Shown here: piece by piece, positions 1 through 11,227 of the stretch
Position numbering within the stretch: the first letter of the stretch is position 1
How the letters are laid out: the number at the start of each line of letters is the position of its first letter
The notes under the pieces: generated by a model
Seen by the model: the letters and a program-made list of their open reading frames with translations, nothing else
What the model was told of the DNA's origin: nothing
Database searches by the model: none
From: Aphanomyces cochlioides
Lineage: Eukaryota > Oomycota > Saprolegniomycetes > Saprolegniales > Verrucalvaceae
Length of the DNA: 64,000 nucleotides
Assembly: GCA_019828595.1 (NCBI GenBank)
Contig: JAHQRK010000012.1
Coordinates: forward strand, 1,860,001 to 1,924,000
Direction of reading: 5' to 3'
Position numbers and translations under genes: made by a program

Positions 1-1482
1 CAAACGAGACGAAGACTCCAAGGCGAGCCCATGCATCGAGACGCAGGTATGCCAGCCAGCCTTCCTTGCGCGTCGCACGGAGGAGCAAGAAGAGGTCGGC
101 GGCCAAGAAGACGCACACGACAATGAACGAAGCGCTCGTCTTGAAATTGAACGACGTGTCGACGTACGGCGCAAGGGCCGACTCGACAGTGGCGACGACG
201 CCGCCCGACGGTGGAAACTCAAACGCAAAGCGGAGGACGAGCACGGACGAGAGCATGGCGTTGAGCACGTTGACATCGACAAAGACGGCTCGCGTGAACG
301 CATCCAAGTACGAGAGCGCCTCGAGCGACGCGAGCACTCGACTCGCTTGCGATGGATCATTCGACGCCACAGCGACTCGATACGCTGGTGCTGGGTACGT
401 CGTGTCGGTCATGCGGCTGGTGAAGCTCGTGAAGAACATGGACCGCGTCGTCGTGACGGTGGCGTCCGAGTCCCAGACAAAGTTGTAGCCATTGCCAGAG
501 CCAAACGGCGCTGTACTCTCGACGGACTTGTCGAAGTGCCCCGTGGAAGTTCCGTAGCACCAGAACGTCTACACGAAGCAACGTGACGACAACAAACACG
601 TCAGCGCCTTCTACTTGGTTGTTGTTGACGCCTTTCGCTGGCAGATTCGACGCCGTGCAGTCGTGGCGAGACACACGGAGCTGGCCGACCGTGACCTGGC
701 CGAGGACTTGGCCGTACTCGAGCAACGAGTACGTCGGTGTGGGCGAGCTCACGTTGGTGAGCTCGGCAAAGAGAGTGCGGTGGAATGGACCTTGGAGCCA
801 CCGGTGGACGTGAGCGGGCGTCCGAATGTCGTCAAAGGAGAGCGTGGCGTTGGTGGCAGTGTCGACAAACGGCGAGTGCATAAATAAATCTACAGAAGCC
901 ACGACGGAATGAGGGGACTGGCACTAGCCTTGCTTACGTTTGATGTTGGTTGTGAACAAGAAGAGCGACGCATGGGAGAACGGCGCTAACATGGCGTCGT
1001 TGAGGAAGAGGAGATAGATAACATAAAAGAAGACTTCACAGAGCCGCCACTGGACGCGACGCTGTCGCTCTCTCTCGCGGACTCGTCGAAGATGGTCTGG
1101 CGTCTACAAGAGTTCACGTCAAGATGGAAACAAGAGGCGACAACGGACCCATTTGCGTTGAATGCGTTGATGGAGCCGTCGTACGCGCCACCTGAAGCAA
1201 CAACGTCAGGCCAAGACCATCCACGGTGGAGCACTGGTACCATTTCGAGATGGAATCGGCGGCGTGTGTCGTCTCCTCGATGAGGAACTCTTTGTTTTGG
1301 CCAAGAACGTCTGGTGCATCCACGACGGCGGTGGTCGGTTGGGCCTCCGCTGCTGGGTTGGGTTGCGCAGCTGGTGGTGGCGACAATCCTTCGTCAGGAT
1401 GAACTTTGAGAAGCTGCTGCTGCGACTGGGACTTGCGTCGTTCAGGAACCATGAGAGCTCGCTCTACAATCGTTCCATGCAC
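1..1482 (-). CDS. Polycystin (PKD/TRPP)-type cation channel, 3' part beyond window
   Basis: This is the N-terminal half of a polycystin-family channel; the pore region lies beyond the left edge. The likely start is the ATG at 1482, followed by a Pro/Ala/Gln-rich cytoplasmic tail. A first membrane segment (FFYVIYLLFLNDAML) is encoded near 1000-1050. The extracellular polycystin domain follows, with the family-like pattern FVDT...F.DI...WLQGP and later FWCYGTSTGHF, and then a hydrophobic segment near 100-180. Introns that restore one frame are 1191-1104 (88 nt), 937-890 (48 nt) and 617-571 (47 nt). Polycystins are membrane cation channels, often linked to cilia or flagella, which would suit an organism with zoospores. 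The family call rests on motif recognition only. Confidence 0.78.
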
Positions 1483-1610
1483 GCAAAACGAGAAGAATCA
1501 AGCGCCGACTTTTCTCTCTCTTGGTCTAAACGTTCACAAGTCAAGCGGCGAGCAGTTACACCTGTCGGTTTCACAACGACATCAAGTGACTGGACCGCGC
1601 ACGTCAAACA

Positions 1611-2220
1611 ATGGCTAGCGACAAGTCGTCCAAGATATTGCGGCCTCGTGAACGTCCTCCATTGTATTCCAGCAAAGCGCCAATATCAGTGCCATCAAAC
1701 CAGCGCGATGTTCGTTCAAGGACGTCTCCGAAGGCTGTCCATGACGCACAGTCTCCATCACAACTTGGTGCCAAGGAGAGAGCTCCAGCATTGAAAGCTC
1801 GCGCGTCCCACGATCAATTGTTTCGGCAAAGCTTACGCTCTCAAGAGCGAAACAATAAGCTGCAGAAACCTCCTCGCAGCTGTGGTCGCGTCAGACAAAG
1901 CGGTGTACTGTCTGTTGCACCCTCCAAGGAGGTCGGGCAGCCATTCTCTCATCGGTTTGAATTTCCATTGCCACTAGGAGATGAACGCAGGATGGGAAAA
2001 GCAAACAAAGCATCAATTGCATGTTCAAATGTCTGTGCTCGAGTCCATGGACAAGCTGCAGCAAGCCCATGCGCGAGCTCTTCGAATGCGATCGAGGAGC
2101 GAGAATGAAGAAGTCGATGCGCAGGCTGAATACAACCGAGCTATGTTCAACTTCCTTCGACTGCAGCTCAAGTACGCTGCTCAAGTTGATCTACTGGCGT
2201 CGTCTGACCATTCACCGTAG
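1611..2220 (+). CDS. Hypothetical basic/coiled-coil protein, one intron
   Basis: The ORF starts at the ATG at 1611 and codes for a Ser/Arg/Lys-rich, low-complexity N-terminal half. The frame changes near 1930-1980. A 46-nt intron (1932-1977, phase 0, ending CACTAG) joins it to a second exon coding for a heptad-like helix (LESMDKLQQAHARALRMRSR) and a short helical tail ending at 2220. A longer intron starting at 1905 would also keep the frame. No known domain is recognised; the product of about 187 residues is probably a cytoplasmic or nuclear coiled-coil protein. Confidence 0.5.
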
Positions 2221-2479
2221 GCACGAACGCACGACGAGCCTTCCAATACCCCTGGAAGCGTAGAATACCTTTGTAAATCATAATGTGACCCTTCAAGATA
2301 TTACATGGCCAATCAAACTTCATTGGTCAAGTGTGTCGCTTCAAACTCATGTCGGTGGCGACGGAGTTCAGCCTGCTCCAAGCATGGAGCGTGCGCGTGC
2401 CTGAGGTAGTCTTAGCTGTCTTCTGGGCCTTGTATCTATCTGTTGATGTGTCTAGCCGAGTCGTGAACGGATTGCAACC

Positions 2480-3586
2480 ATGAAAAATCGCGACGAGTAC
2501 TTGATATTGCACCCAAAGCAACGACCACCGTCAACCGCGACCCATGTGGCAAGACAGTCGTGCCAGCCGCAATGCAGTTTGTCGTCTAGTAAATCCAAGC
2601 GAGTGGATCTTCACACGACCGTGCCAGCTAGTAGAAGCAGCCCTACCATGCAGAAACAAACGTATCACTTGCGTAAACCCTCGACGTTCAAACGAGGCGA
2701 CTCGATGAAATCCATCATTGAGCACGATGCCAGCTCAAGTGGGGTTGTCTATCACGCCCTGCGTGGTGTTCGACCACAGGAAGGATCATCTCTTGAGTCC
2801 CGTAGCCAGCTACGCCATGTGCGTGATGCTGCATCGGGGAAAACCAAAGCGGTGCGAGATCTTCTCGTGTACCAGTCGTCGTATTGTGCACTGTAGGCGC
2901 TTCACTTGGCTGAGGCTCTCGTCGTGTGCGACAAAGACTGCGCGATGAAGCGACATACAGCGGCCAAACCACCGTGGACCAAAGGATATCTAACTTCATA
3001 CTTAACTCAAGGCGCACCACGAACAATGCTACAGGACTCGGTGCTTCCAGCCAACGATGCCATGGATGCTCCGCTTGATGCTAAAGAAACGCCTTCTAGT
3101 CGCCAAGTTGAACGCAATGCCGAGACAATCGACGAGACGCATGAGGAAGATGACGAATGGAGTGGCGAGCGTGACGAGATTGTATCTCGGTCGCGTGCTT
3201 TGCCATCCCAGACACGACGTGAAATGAATCGTAAAGCCGGCTCTGAACGAGCGCCTCGTCAGCAAATGTCGTCGCCACCTCGTCCTGGAAGCACACTTGG
3301 TCGATTCCGTCGATCGAAGACGGAATTCAAGGACCAAGTCGAGGTAGTTCATCTTCCACGCCAACGAGTTGATCTGACAGTGTCAAAGAGTTGGAACGTG
3401 GCTATGGTCCAAGAGGAGATTAGCCAGAAGGATGCGACTCCTCTGGCCAAGACGAAAGAGGTCGTTCACAGTGATCCCGTCAATGTTTCACTCACGAACA
3501 GGTCTTACAAAGGGCTGCTGGTGGCCGCGTCAGGAGTGACACGGCACTTCGAACCTTCCTCTCCAAGTTTGTGCTTCTTGACCTGA
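2480..3586 (+). CDS. Hypothetical low-complexity basic protein, one intron
   Basis: Two ORFs in the same frame (2480-2896 and from 2897) are separated only by the TAG at 2894-2896. That TAG also serves as the acceptor of a 45-nt intron (2852-2896, GTGCGA...TGTAG). Splicing gives an open frame to 3586. The protein of about 350 residues is Ser/Arg/Lys-rich with an acidic patch (ETHEEDDEWSGERDE) and many short basic clusters, typical of a disordered protein. No catalytic or binding motif was recognised. It lies on the same strand as the preceding coiled-coil gene and could be functionally linked, but nothing shows this. Confidence 0.45.
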
Positions 3587-3605
3587 TGCATGCTGAGAAT
3601 GTCTA

Positions 3606-3838
3606 GGTCCTGCCGCGTTTCCCCAGTGACGTGGCGGCACACAGTCGACGGACGATATCGTAAAGCTGTCGCTCTTGAAGCTTGTGAGTAAGACGAACGC
3701 CATGGAGGCAACAACTGCATCCATACGCTGGTCCAGAAGCAAGATAAATAGTGCCAAGTATAACATGTTTGCAAGCAAGCCCTTGTGGTCTGCATGATCC
3801 TTCAATGCGCTTTTACTTGCATGCTTTGAGCCGTCCAC
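3606..3838 (-). CDS. Possible small membrane protein (uncertain)
   Basis: The minus strand from the ATG at 3838 codes for a hydrophobic stretch (MLYLALFILLLDQRMDAVV) near residues 25-50. About 60 bases later another frame codes for a helical tail (LQERQLYDIVRRLCAAT) ending at a TAG at 3606. Joining them needs a small intron or indel near 3665-3700 that I could not place. It is tail-to-tail with the gene ending at 3586. It could instead be non-coding. Confidence 0.25.
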
Positions 3839-3903
3839 TCTGCTCGTGTGTGGGCGACTGTCTAGAGCGTTTCATCATTTTGGGCTGTAACCGAGTACTC
3901 GAG

Positions 3904-5091
3904 ATGGAAGAGAACGGCGACGGTGGCGAGAGCAAGCGGTCGTTGTTTCACCTTCGCCGGAAACCCCTGGCCAAGTCGAAGCTCTTCTTTGAGCTGTCAC
4001 ACGCGCAGCAGCGCAAGGAAGGCAAGTCAGCGTCGGTGTTGCGTCAACTCGAAGGCAATTCGCTCAGTGACAAGCTCGCAACATACCGCAAAACCATCCG
4101 CTTCCTCATCAAGGGTATGTAGCTTCCATTGCGATCGAGTCTACGTCCCGTAGCTGGCCATGACGATGCGGTGCAGATGGTGACAGACATCCACAAGGGG
4201 CTTCAGGATCCCAACGGCCGAGATGTACTCCGTCTAGCCAAGCCATTTGACTCATGTCCACGCAGGAGAAAGGTCGCAATGGACTTCATTTTGCATGTCG
4301 TCAAGTACGGACTAGTGGAACACACGCTATCGACTGACGAGGTGACCACAGGGAGCTGAAGGCGCAGTGCTAGCCCTTATCAAAGAAGACGGCTCGATCG
4401 ATGAACCAGACGTACGTCTAAACTCACAGTACTCTCTTCATGCGTGACTCTGTGCAGCTTGAAATGCGCTGGACGCCAATGCATTACGCCGTCATGGGCA
4501 AACAAAAACTCATGGTGAGCATCCTTCTCAAGTATGCTCCGACGCCATACGTGACTGTCAACCGCCGCGATGTAAGCCTCTGCCTCTACTTGTTCTGACT
4601 GAGAGCGTGTTGTCGGATATTCAGAAGGTTGGCACCACGCCACTCATGCTGGTGATCCTTCTATCTGCGATCTTTTGTAATGACGACGCAAACTTAGGCG
4701 GCAGGCGAAGGACATGCTGGCATCGTCCGGTTGCTCCTCGACAATGGCGCTGATATCAACGACCGCGACGTACGACAATGTATTCCTCGATGACTATCTA
4801 ACTTCTTGTTGTAGAACGAAGGTGTTTATTCCGTCTTAGCCATTCCCATCATGTTTCCTCCGTAGGATTGACGGCGCTGCATTACGGTAAGGAGTTGTCG
4901 TGGTCGATAACTTGTGATTGAGAGCTCGTTTTCAAGCCGCGTTGACGGATCAAGCTCGCGCGGCCGAAGTGCTGGTCGACTACAAGTGCGGCACCGAGAT
5001 CCGAACGAAATCGTCGGGCGAAACCGCGCTGGAACTCGCCGAGCGCGTCCAGTCGCACCTTGTAGCAGTTATTCTGTTTGAATGTCGTTGA
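3904..5091 (+). CDS. Ankyrin-repeat protein, many short introns
   Basis: The first exon starts at the ATG at 3904 and codes for a basic N-terminal domain ending at a GTATGT donor near 4115. Later exons code for three to four ankyrin repeats, recognisable as TPMHYAVMGKQKLMVSILL, GTTPLMLAAGEGHAGIVRLL and LTALHYAALTDQARAAEVLV, and the gene ends at the TGA at 5089-5091. At least six introns of roughly 45-60 nt interrupt it, several falling between ankyrin repeats. One junction near 4340-4370 could not be fixed. Ankyrin repeats bind proteins; no enzymatic domain is visible. It is 75 bp upstream of, and on the same strand as, the SH3-like/FAIM1 gene. Confidence 0.7.
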
Positions 5092-5165
5092 AAGTTGTAA
5101 CCGAAAGTTGATTATCTTGACATATCCGGATAAATTATGCGGATTTGTGCCATTGTCCAATTTGC

Positions 5166-7775
5166 ATGCCGCGGTCAAGTCGTCGGTTCTACTTTGTCTT
5201 GAAGGAAGTGCGCCTTACCAGCGCCCCAAAGCCTGGTCAATGGATGCCTAATGCCAAGAAAATGCCTGGAGAAGTCGTCGAAGTGCTCGACGAAGGCCAT
5301 CGCTCGCTCTCGATGCCAATCTCGCCGAAACGCCGCGTCGACGTCGACGACCATGTCACGTACCTCAAACTCGCCTATGCTGATGGATGGATTCCACTCG
5401 AATGCGTGGACAATACGTGGAATTTGGAACTCTTGCCTGAAACAGATTGGACGGAAGAGCGACCGCCGCCAGATTCCTACTTTCTCTATAAAGTGCTCGT
5501 GCCCGTCCAACTCAAGAGCGGTAATGTCGTGGGTTCTGCTTTGCGTATCTGACGAGCGACATCAAACGTAGGACCAGAAGGATTTGCACCTAATCTCCTG
5601 CCTGTCGAAACCAAAGAACCGAACGACGTGGTCGAAGTGATGCGAATCGTGACGTTTCCACAGAGCAAAGTGTCGTTTGTCGAAGTGCATCCCATGGGCT
5701 GGTTGAGCGTGCAGTTGCCCAGCGGTCGACCACTTCTTGAGCGAACATCTACATTTACTCCAGTCTCTCCGTCGTCATCTTCAGCAGCTGGTGGTCACAC
5801 GTCGTGTCCATCTAGCACAGTTGCGGTGATTGCTGGCAAATCAGGTACTGTCAACCGATGTGACCACCGAGAAGCTCATGATTCACGCAGGGGTTCTTGA
5901 GAGAGGCCATTTCTTCTACTGCGTCAAGATAGCCGTGGGCATTCGTGAATTCCCAGACATCATGAGCCACCGTGTTGGCAAGGGATTCCACGTCAACACG
6001 ATCGTCGAAGGCTCTCAGCGATTCACGCCGCAGGGTTCGCCCATCACGTATGTCAAACTATTGCACGAGCGAGGTTGGGTCTTTGAAGGCACAATGGATG
6101 GTCAGGTACTTCAGTCCATGGTAGGCGTGAATTGACAATTGGATCAGGTTGTCTTGGCTCCATTGCACAGCCAAATCCAGCGAGATATCACTCGAGCATT
6201 CTATCGGGTCTTGAAGAGCTCCATCGACGTACGAAGCGGCTTTACGAGCGAGTTGTCATGCAGTGTGTAGGTATATAGTGGCCCGACGTTTGACAGTCCA
6301 GTCGTGGCGGCACGAAAGAACATCATAGAGTGCCGCGAGCGACTACAAATCGAAGTGCCAAACGGCAACCTCGTGTTTCTCAAGCTCCGACATGCCCCTG
6401 GATGGGTGGCCGAGACTGATCGCCAAGGAGAAAAGCTTGTGGAAGCTATTGAAGGAGGTACATCCCAGTCGTTCAAGTCACATGCTGAGAGTCCCTGAAG
6501 AGGCGGTGACTATTGAAAAGCCAAAGTTTTATAGAGTCAAGATGTCCGTGCCAGTCCGAGCAGCCCCTGACATGGATGGCCCACGCCTTCAAGGAAGCTT
6601 TCCTAAGCAAGTCAATTCCATCGTCGAAAGCAGCTTGCGGTAGCATGGCACCATCTTGTTTGTCTGACTTGGCGTAGATATATTCCACCTGAATCCAACA
6701 TTACATACGTTAAGCTCGCACATGAACCAGGTTGGCTCTACGAGTCGACTCTAGAGGGCGAATCTGTCTTGGAAACACTGACCAAAGGTACGTCTCACAC
6801 GTGAGCTCGAGGAATGAGCGCTCACTATCTGTGGATAGAGCCCGAGAAGCAACATGGCAAGTTCTTTTACCGCGCGCGTGCTCGCGTTAGAGTATTGGTA
6901 TCGCCAGAGCCGACGAGTGTTGTAGCCAAGCACATTGAAGAGAACCAAGTACGTCGCTAGCTGGCAGCTCTCGATCATTCTCTTGCAGGTCTTTTGTGGA
7001 GCGCTGCAGTTTAGTTTGCCCGATTCCGATGTCGTGTACGCTGCGGTGAAGGAAAAAGGGTGGGTCGCACTGGACAGCCCAGCTGCTAGCAAGTGCACTG
7101 TCGAACGAATCTCCGGTTTGTGTCTTTCTTGTGTAATGCCGCTCATGCAACTCTAGAGGCGATGTATCTGCTCTACGTGAATCCTCCCAGTTGGGTCGCA
7201 GTGGGCTTTCCCAATCGCACTTGGTTCAAAGTACCAGAGGAAGGCTCTCCAGGTTGGACACCTTCTTTCAACCGACTTGACCCGCTTGGCTAGATGTCTT
7301 GGCACAAGAAACGTCATTGCAAAATGAGCTCTCGGCCGCGAAACAAGTGTTGAGCTGCTCCTCTCAAGGCAAAGACTCGGTTCCGCTTGTTCGTCATGGC
7401 TATTTACAAACGGAACCATCGCCCTTGCCTGTGCTCCTTGAAGAGATCAAACACCCAGCCAATGCCATCTTGCTCACATTTCCGTGGAAACAAATGTGGT
7501 GGCACGTTTCCTTTCCCGAGAAATCCATCGTGGTGGAGCTCCAGCACGGGCTGCATGGTGGCTTTCGCGCTGTTTACTGCAATGGCGATCTCATGGCTCA
7601 AGCTCGTTTGCTGTGGGATTCCGGCGATGCGTACATGTTTTCCTTCCTCAACCACTCGTTTGAAGTCAAGATATCGCTCGAAGGCACGTTCTTCTCGTCC
7701 AACATGCAGTACTACACGTACACACTCGTGGTCGACGGCCTGCCTATACGACTTGGACCGGTAGAAGACCTCTGA
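5166..7775 (+). CDS. Multi SH3-like-repeat protein with C-terminal FAIM1-like domain
   Basis: Starting at the ATG at 5166, short exons code for at least six tandem modules of about 70-80 residues. Each begins with an aromatic-rich strand (FYFVLKEVRL, FFYCVKIAVG, FYRVKMSVPV, FFYRARARVR) and ends with a pattern like YVKLxHExGWxxE, which suggests SH3-like beta-barrel repeats. A clear intron is 5521-5571 (51 nt). The last exon, from about 7299, codes for a domain with WWHVSFPEKSIVVELQHG and YYTYTLVVDGLPI, the two-half beta-sandwich pattern of FAIM1 (Fas apoptotic inhibitory molecule). FAIM1 proteins normally stand alone, so this fusion is unusual. Exact exon borders between 5800 and 7300 are only partly resolved. 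Confidence 0.65.
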
Positions 7776-7963
7776 TTGTGTAGTAGTTGTATTCCAAACA
7801 TCCAACGACCAAGTCGCTGCGTGTATCATTGCCTAATGCATTAATAATCTATCAGTTCCTGAGCCCCTTCGACGGCAGCCACAGCGGCGCAGACAGAGCA
7901 TAACTCGAGCAAGGTGAGTCTCTTGATGGTAAATTTGTACAATTAAATAACAGTATGCATCGT

Positions 7964-8800
7964 CTAGGCATGCTCAAGGATGGGGGCGAGATATGAACCC
8001 CGCGAGCTGCGGAAAAAAGTATTGTGAATGGCTGGGCTTCGGTTTGTCTTCTCTTCGAGCACGATGCGCAGACTGTGACCAACGTAGTCCTTGGTGTACA
8101 CATTCACATTCAAGTCTGGACGAGCGGCGCGCAAGGTGGGGACAACCAGCTGAAGGAAGCCCGAGAGCATGTTGGAGTTCATGGATTTGAGTTCCACGCG
8201 AGGGTTGGCAAAGGGGGACTTGGCATCGGATTTCCCAGTCAGGTGGTAAGTGAGCCATTGAGTCAGATAGTCTTGCTTCTTCGCATCCCCTTGTGCCCAG
8301 TCGGCGAGCAACCGTTGCCATGGCACAGAGTCGAGACCAAAGTTGAGAGCGCTCGGCAAATCGTCTTCTCGCGCCCAATCTTCTTGCAACCGAACCGTGC
8401 GTTCACCTTTGCGTGCAAGCGATGGTGTCTTTGCGTTTCGAATCGCTTGGGCACTCTTGGTCAAGACAGTGTTGGCGAGGTTGGTTTTCGTCTCTTCGTC
8501 GTTCGTGAATGCGGGCACACTGCGTGATCTTGTCAAAACTTGTGCATACGGTAAGGCTGCTTGGTCACGGACGTGGCCCGAGTCAGTAGTACCAGTCGAC
8601 ATGGGTAAATCGAACGCGGTGCAGATAAACTTGCGCAGCGTTTCGTGTTCCATCTCGAGAGTTTCTCGGTACGCAACTTCCCGTTCCATGGCGACTTTCA
8701 TCTGGGCGACTTGAGCAATCAAGTGTCTATTTTCTTCGCGGCATCGCTTGAGCTCATGGCGGAGTCGTTCGTTCTCGTCAGCAACCGTGTCGTAGTACAT
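7964..8800 (-). CDS. Hypothetical protein with N-terminal coiled coil
   Basis: A single open frame of 278 codons runs from the ATG at 8800. Residues of about 8-60 form a strong coiled coil (ENERLRHELKRCREENRHLI), which could be a dimerisation helix or a leucine-zipper-like stretch, but no basic DNA-binding region precedes it. The C-terminal half (about residues 140-265) has predicted helices and strands with a conserved-looking WQRLLADWAQGDAKKQDYLT segment. No named family is recognised. It lies tail-to-tail with the SH3-like/FAIM1 gene, 188 bp away. Confidence 0.6.
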   Translation of the reverse strand: MYYDTVADENERLRHELKRCREENRHLIAQVAQMKVAMEREVAYRETLEMEHETLRKFICTAFDLPMSTGTTDSGHVRDQAALPYAQVLTRSRSVPAFTNDEETKTNLANTVLTKSAQAIRNAKTPSLARKGERTVRLQEDWAREDDLPSALNFGLDSVPWQRLLADWAQGDAKKQDYLTQWLTYHLTGKSDAKSPFANPRVELKSMNSNMLSGFLQLVVPTLRAARPDLNVNVYTKDYVGHSLRIVLEEKTNRSPAIHNTFFRSSRGSYLAPILEHA

Positions 8801-9127
8801 TGCGTCGCCCACCAAGTTGGAAAATAAACCATCTTGACGCGAGGAACTGTCCAGCTCGTGGCTGATTGGCTTGATGTCGAATCATCTCGGTCGATGCACA
8901 TCCGGGAGGATCGCATGCGTGGCCTTGTTTTCACAGCCACGCCATTTCACTTGATTTTTGTAAAGAAATATGGTCAGGTGGTCGTAAAAAAATATTGAAT
9001 TTGCACGACCCACACAGGAAACTTGTGGAGGGACGGCCCGTGGAGTATGACGCACCTTCCACCCCCGCAGGAATCGCATCTCTCCCGACAGTCCAAGATG
9101 ATCTGGCGTCATCTGCCTTGAGATTCG
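8801..9127. other. Intergenic stretch
   Basis: About 330 bp holding the presumed promoter of the minus-strand coiled-coil gene. An AT-rich patch lies near 8950-9000. No convincing gene or repeat was seen. Confidence 0.5.
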
Positions 9128-9457
9128 ATGCTACAAACAACTGAACGAATCGATGGTTGTCTCATGCAACGCGAGTCACTCGCATCCTGGCGAGAAATCC
9201 AGGACGGACGAGAGTACACATTGGATGAGCGGAGTCTCGTGATGGAGATCAATCGACAGCAAAGAAGCGCGCGTCGCGAGAATGAGCAAGACGACGGAGA
9301 GAAGCTCCTGCGTGAATCTCCTGGTGTCTCAACCATATGCAATGTTGTTCTTTGGCGGATTGATTCAACGTTGTACACCACATGGATGTCTTCTCTGAGC
9401 GCTAGGCATCGACTTGATCAAGGCGTCCATGTCATATGCCAAGACGAGATGAGATAA
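9128..9457 (+). CDS. Small hypothetical ORF
   Basis: A 109-codon ORF starts at the ATG at 9128. Its middle part is charged and helical (NRQQRSARRENEQDDGEKLL). No domain is recognised and the tail looks less protein-like. It may be one exon of a larger gene or chance. Confidence 0.3.
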   Translation: MLQTTERIDGCLMQRESLASWREIQDGREYTLDERSLVMEINRQQRSARRENEQDDGEKLLRESPGVSTICNVVLWRIDSTLYTTWMSSLSARHRLDQGVHVICQDEMR

Positions 9458-9934
9458 ATTGTTGAAAGGCCATCCACACGCACTGAATTTAAACCACGGG
9501 CGCAGCCACGAGTTTCCCCACGATCGGATGCACAGATGTTGCCTTTCGCTGTCTAAAAAGTGATGGAAGGACAAACATGGAGAGCGAACTGAACCAGAAT
9601 GTCGGCCACGCCTTCCATAATCTTCGGGATTCAACGATGAATCTACAAATATCAGATGATGATGCACGTGGATGAATGGCCAAACTGAATGAGATCGGCA
9701 GGCACAGAAGAAGGCAAGTACACGTACGCTGCTCATCTTCTTGTGGGCAGTTGCGAGCAGCAGCAGCTGACTGGACTGCGAAGGACGTGGAGGATCTCCT
9801 CTCTTCACGTTGGTGTGGGTCCGGTATGCGTGTTGAGAACTCGATGCCAGTACTGACAGAGACAACACACATTTGATTCAACACCGTACTTACGCAACCT
9901 TAACTCACGACGCCAACTAGCCACTCCTACTTGC
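9458..9934. other. Intergenic stretch, no clear gene
   Basis: About 480 bp with only short overlapping ORFs on both strands. The one at 9676-9876 (+) has a plausible helical end but nothing recognisable. Confidence 0.4.
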
Positions 9935-10213
9935 CTACCCTTCCACGCCGACTTTACACCACTGGACGCCCATACATTCAAACACGTCGACGTTCGGGTC
10001 TTCGCAGTTGATATTGTTTTGATCCCGCTTGCGATATTTCATGGCTTTGTGTGCAAGCATGGCGTTGCAGCTTCGTTCTTCATGCGTTGCGAGCGATATC
10101 GTATTTCGCAACACGTCGTCCGACCGTGACTTGATCCCTTCGTCGGTATACATCAATCGATACCGTGGTTGTTGCTTGCATTGCGGACAACTCGTCGAGG
10201 CTTGTTGGGACAT
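9935..10213 (-). CDS. Small hypothetical protein with a zinc-ribbon-like pair
   Basis: A 92-residue protein starts at the ATG at 10213; the open frame reaches further upstream only through non-ATG codons. It has an N-terminal CPQC pair and later cysteines (NCED, ECMG, WCKV), which may bind zinc, and a charged helical middle. Composition and codon use look coding. The family is not recognised. Confidence 0.5.
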   Translation of the reverse strand: MSQQASTSCPQCKQQPRYRLMYTDEGIKSRSDDVLRNTISLATHEERSCNAMLAHKAMKYRKRDQNNINCEDPNVDVFECMGVQWCKVGVEG

Positions 10214-10377
10214 CGTTGGTCTCGGAGTCGGTCGATGGGTTGGGCGCAAATTGGAAAATGCGCCAAACTTTTTTTGGTATATATACTTGATCGGTGTTCA
10301 ACAGCGAAACCAATCGGCTTTGACCGAACATTTGCCTTCTTGAGCCGTTTCCGCCATTTCTCCTCAGTTAAAATTCA

Positions 10378-10386
10378 GCCAATCAA
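10378..10386 (+). promoter_or_regulatory. CCAAT-box-like element
   Basis: The sequence GCCAATCAA lies 124 bp upstream of the ATG at 10510. The same core recurs near several other gene starts in the window. Confidence 0.3.
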
Positions 10387-10509
10387 TTCCGCCGAGGAAT
10401 TCGAACTAAGCGCATCGAAACATCCCCAAAATACCACGAGCCAGTCACGCACGGCCTCGTTAAGCATCCGCCACTCACCGCAGGGTTCGATTTCTCGAAC
10501 AACAATCGC

Positions 10510-10731
10510 ATGAGCCAACGCAACGGCCAATCGACGCCTTCATGCCGAGCCATTCCATGGAATGTCACGGACATTCCGCTTCAACTTGAACTTGAAAAAG
10601 ATCCAAAATGCGAGGAATCGAATCGACCGAAAAAAGCCATGGTCGTGCGTGCCTCGAAATCCAAACCACGTGATACTCGCTTGACAAAGTCGAAAGATCG
10701 CAAGCTTTCCAAGGGTTTTATCTGTGCATAG
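10510..10731 (+). CDS. Small basic hypothetical protein
   Basis: A 73-codon ORF starts at the ATG at 10510, with a CCAAT-box-like GCCAATCAA about 125 bp upstream. The C-terminal half is very basic (RASKSKPRDTRLTKSKDRK), which suggests a nucleic-acid-binding or nuclear protein. No family is recognised. Confidence 0.4.
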   Translation: MSQRNGQSTPSCRAIPWNVTDIPLQLELEKDPKCEESNRPKKAMVVRASKSKPRDTRLTKSKDRKLSKGFICA

Positions 10732-10826
10732 AATGCGCGCGGTCTTCTGCGGACGCAGTCTCGTATGCAGGGTAAAAAGATAACTCTCTGTATAGATTTA
10801 TTTAGAGTATGATTGGTAGAAAATCA

Positions 10827-10834
10827 GCCAATCA
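10827..10834 (+). promoter_or_regulatory. CCAAT-box-like element
   Basis: GCCAATCA lies 49 bp upstream of the ATG at 10883, and an inverted GATTGGT lies 16 bp further upstream. Confidence 0.3.
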
Positions 10835-10882
10835 AAATGTTTTGAATGGATGCGAGCTTGCACATATTCCGCAGAACGAACG

Positions 10883-11227
10883 ATGGACGAAGAGGAATGG
10901 TCCAAGGAGCAAGAAGCGAACCGAAAGCCAGGACAAAAGCACCCGACGCCGTCGCCAGGCTTTGCCGATCGAGTCTTTTATGAAAGCCTCCTCTCCCAGA
11001 ATCCAAACAGCAAGATGGCGAAGAAATGGTGCCTCGAATTTGGCGTGCTCGATTGGGATGACGCCGTGGCGCTCTGTAAAGAATTGGGCGTCACGTATTC
11101 GGCCAAGAGCGTCAAGAAGACGGAATCCAAGAAGAGAAAGGCAAATAATATCGTCAACGACGTTGTTGACGACACGGGATTACATGCCAGCAGTCATGTT
11201 GAAGGCATTGGCATCTCGGGCATCTAG
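10883..11227 (+). CDS. Small hypothetical protein, probably conserved
   Basis: A 114-residue protein starts at the ATG at 10883, 49 bp after a CCAAT-box-like GCCAATCA. It has a charged N-terminus, a compact middle (FYESLLSQNPNSKMAKKWCL then LDWDDAVALCKELG) that looks like a small helical fold, and a Lys-rich tail (KKTESKKRKA) resembling a nuclear localisation signal. The fold pattern is coding-like but I cannot name the family. Confidence 0.55.
   Translation: MDEEEWSKEQEANRKPGQKHPTPSPGFADRVFYESLLSQNPNSKMAKKWCLEFGVLDWDDAVALCKELGVTYSAKSVKKTESKKRKANNIVNDVVDDTGLHASSHVEGIGISGI

Noticed and set aside
66..488. Plus-strand ORF of 140 codons at the left edge
   Set aside because: It is antisense to a well-matching polycystin exon and has low-complexity composition.
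357..902. Minus-strand ORF of 181 codons taken as one complete protein
   Set aside because: Only its first part matches the polycystin domain. The rest is read in the wrong frame across a 47-nt intron, so it is part of the spliced channel gene.
10510..11227. One spliced gene joining the ORFs at 10510 and 10883
   Set aside because: Each has its own ATG and a CCAAT-type box upstream, and no splice pair joining them was evident.
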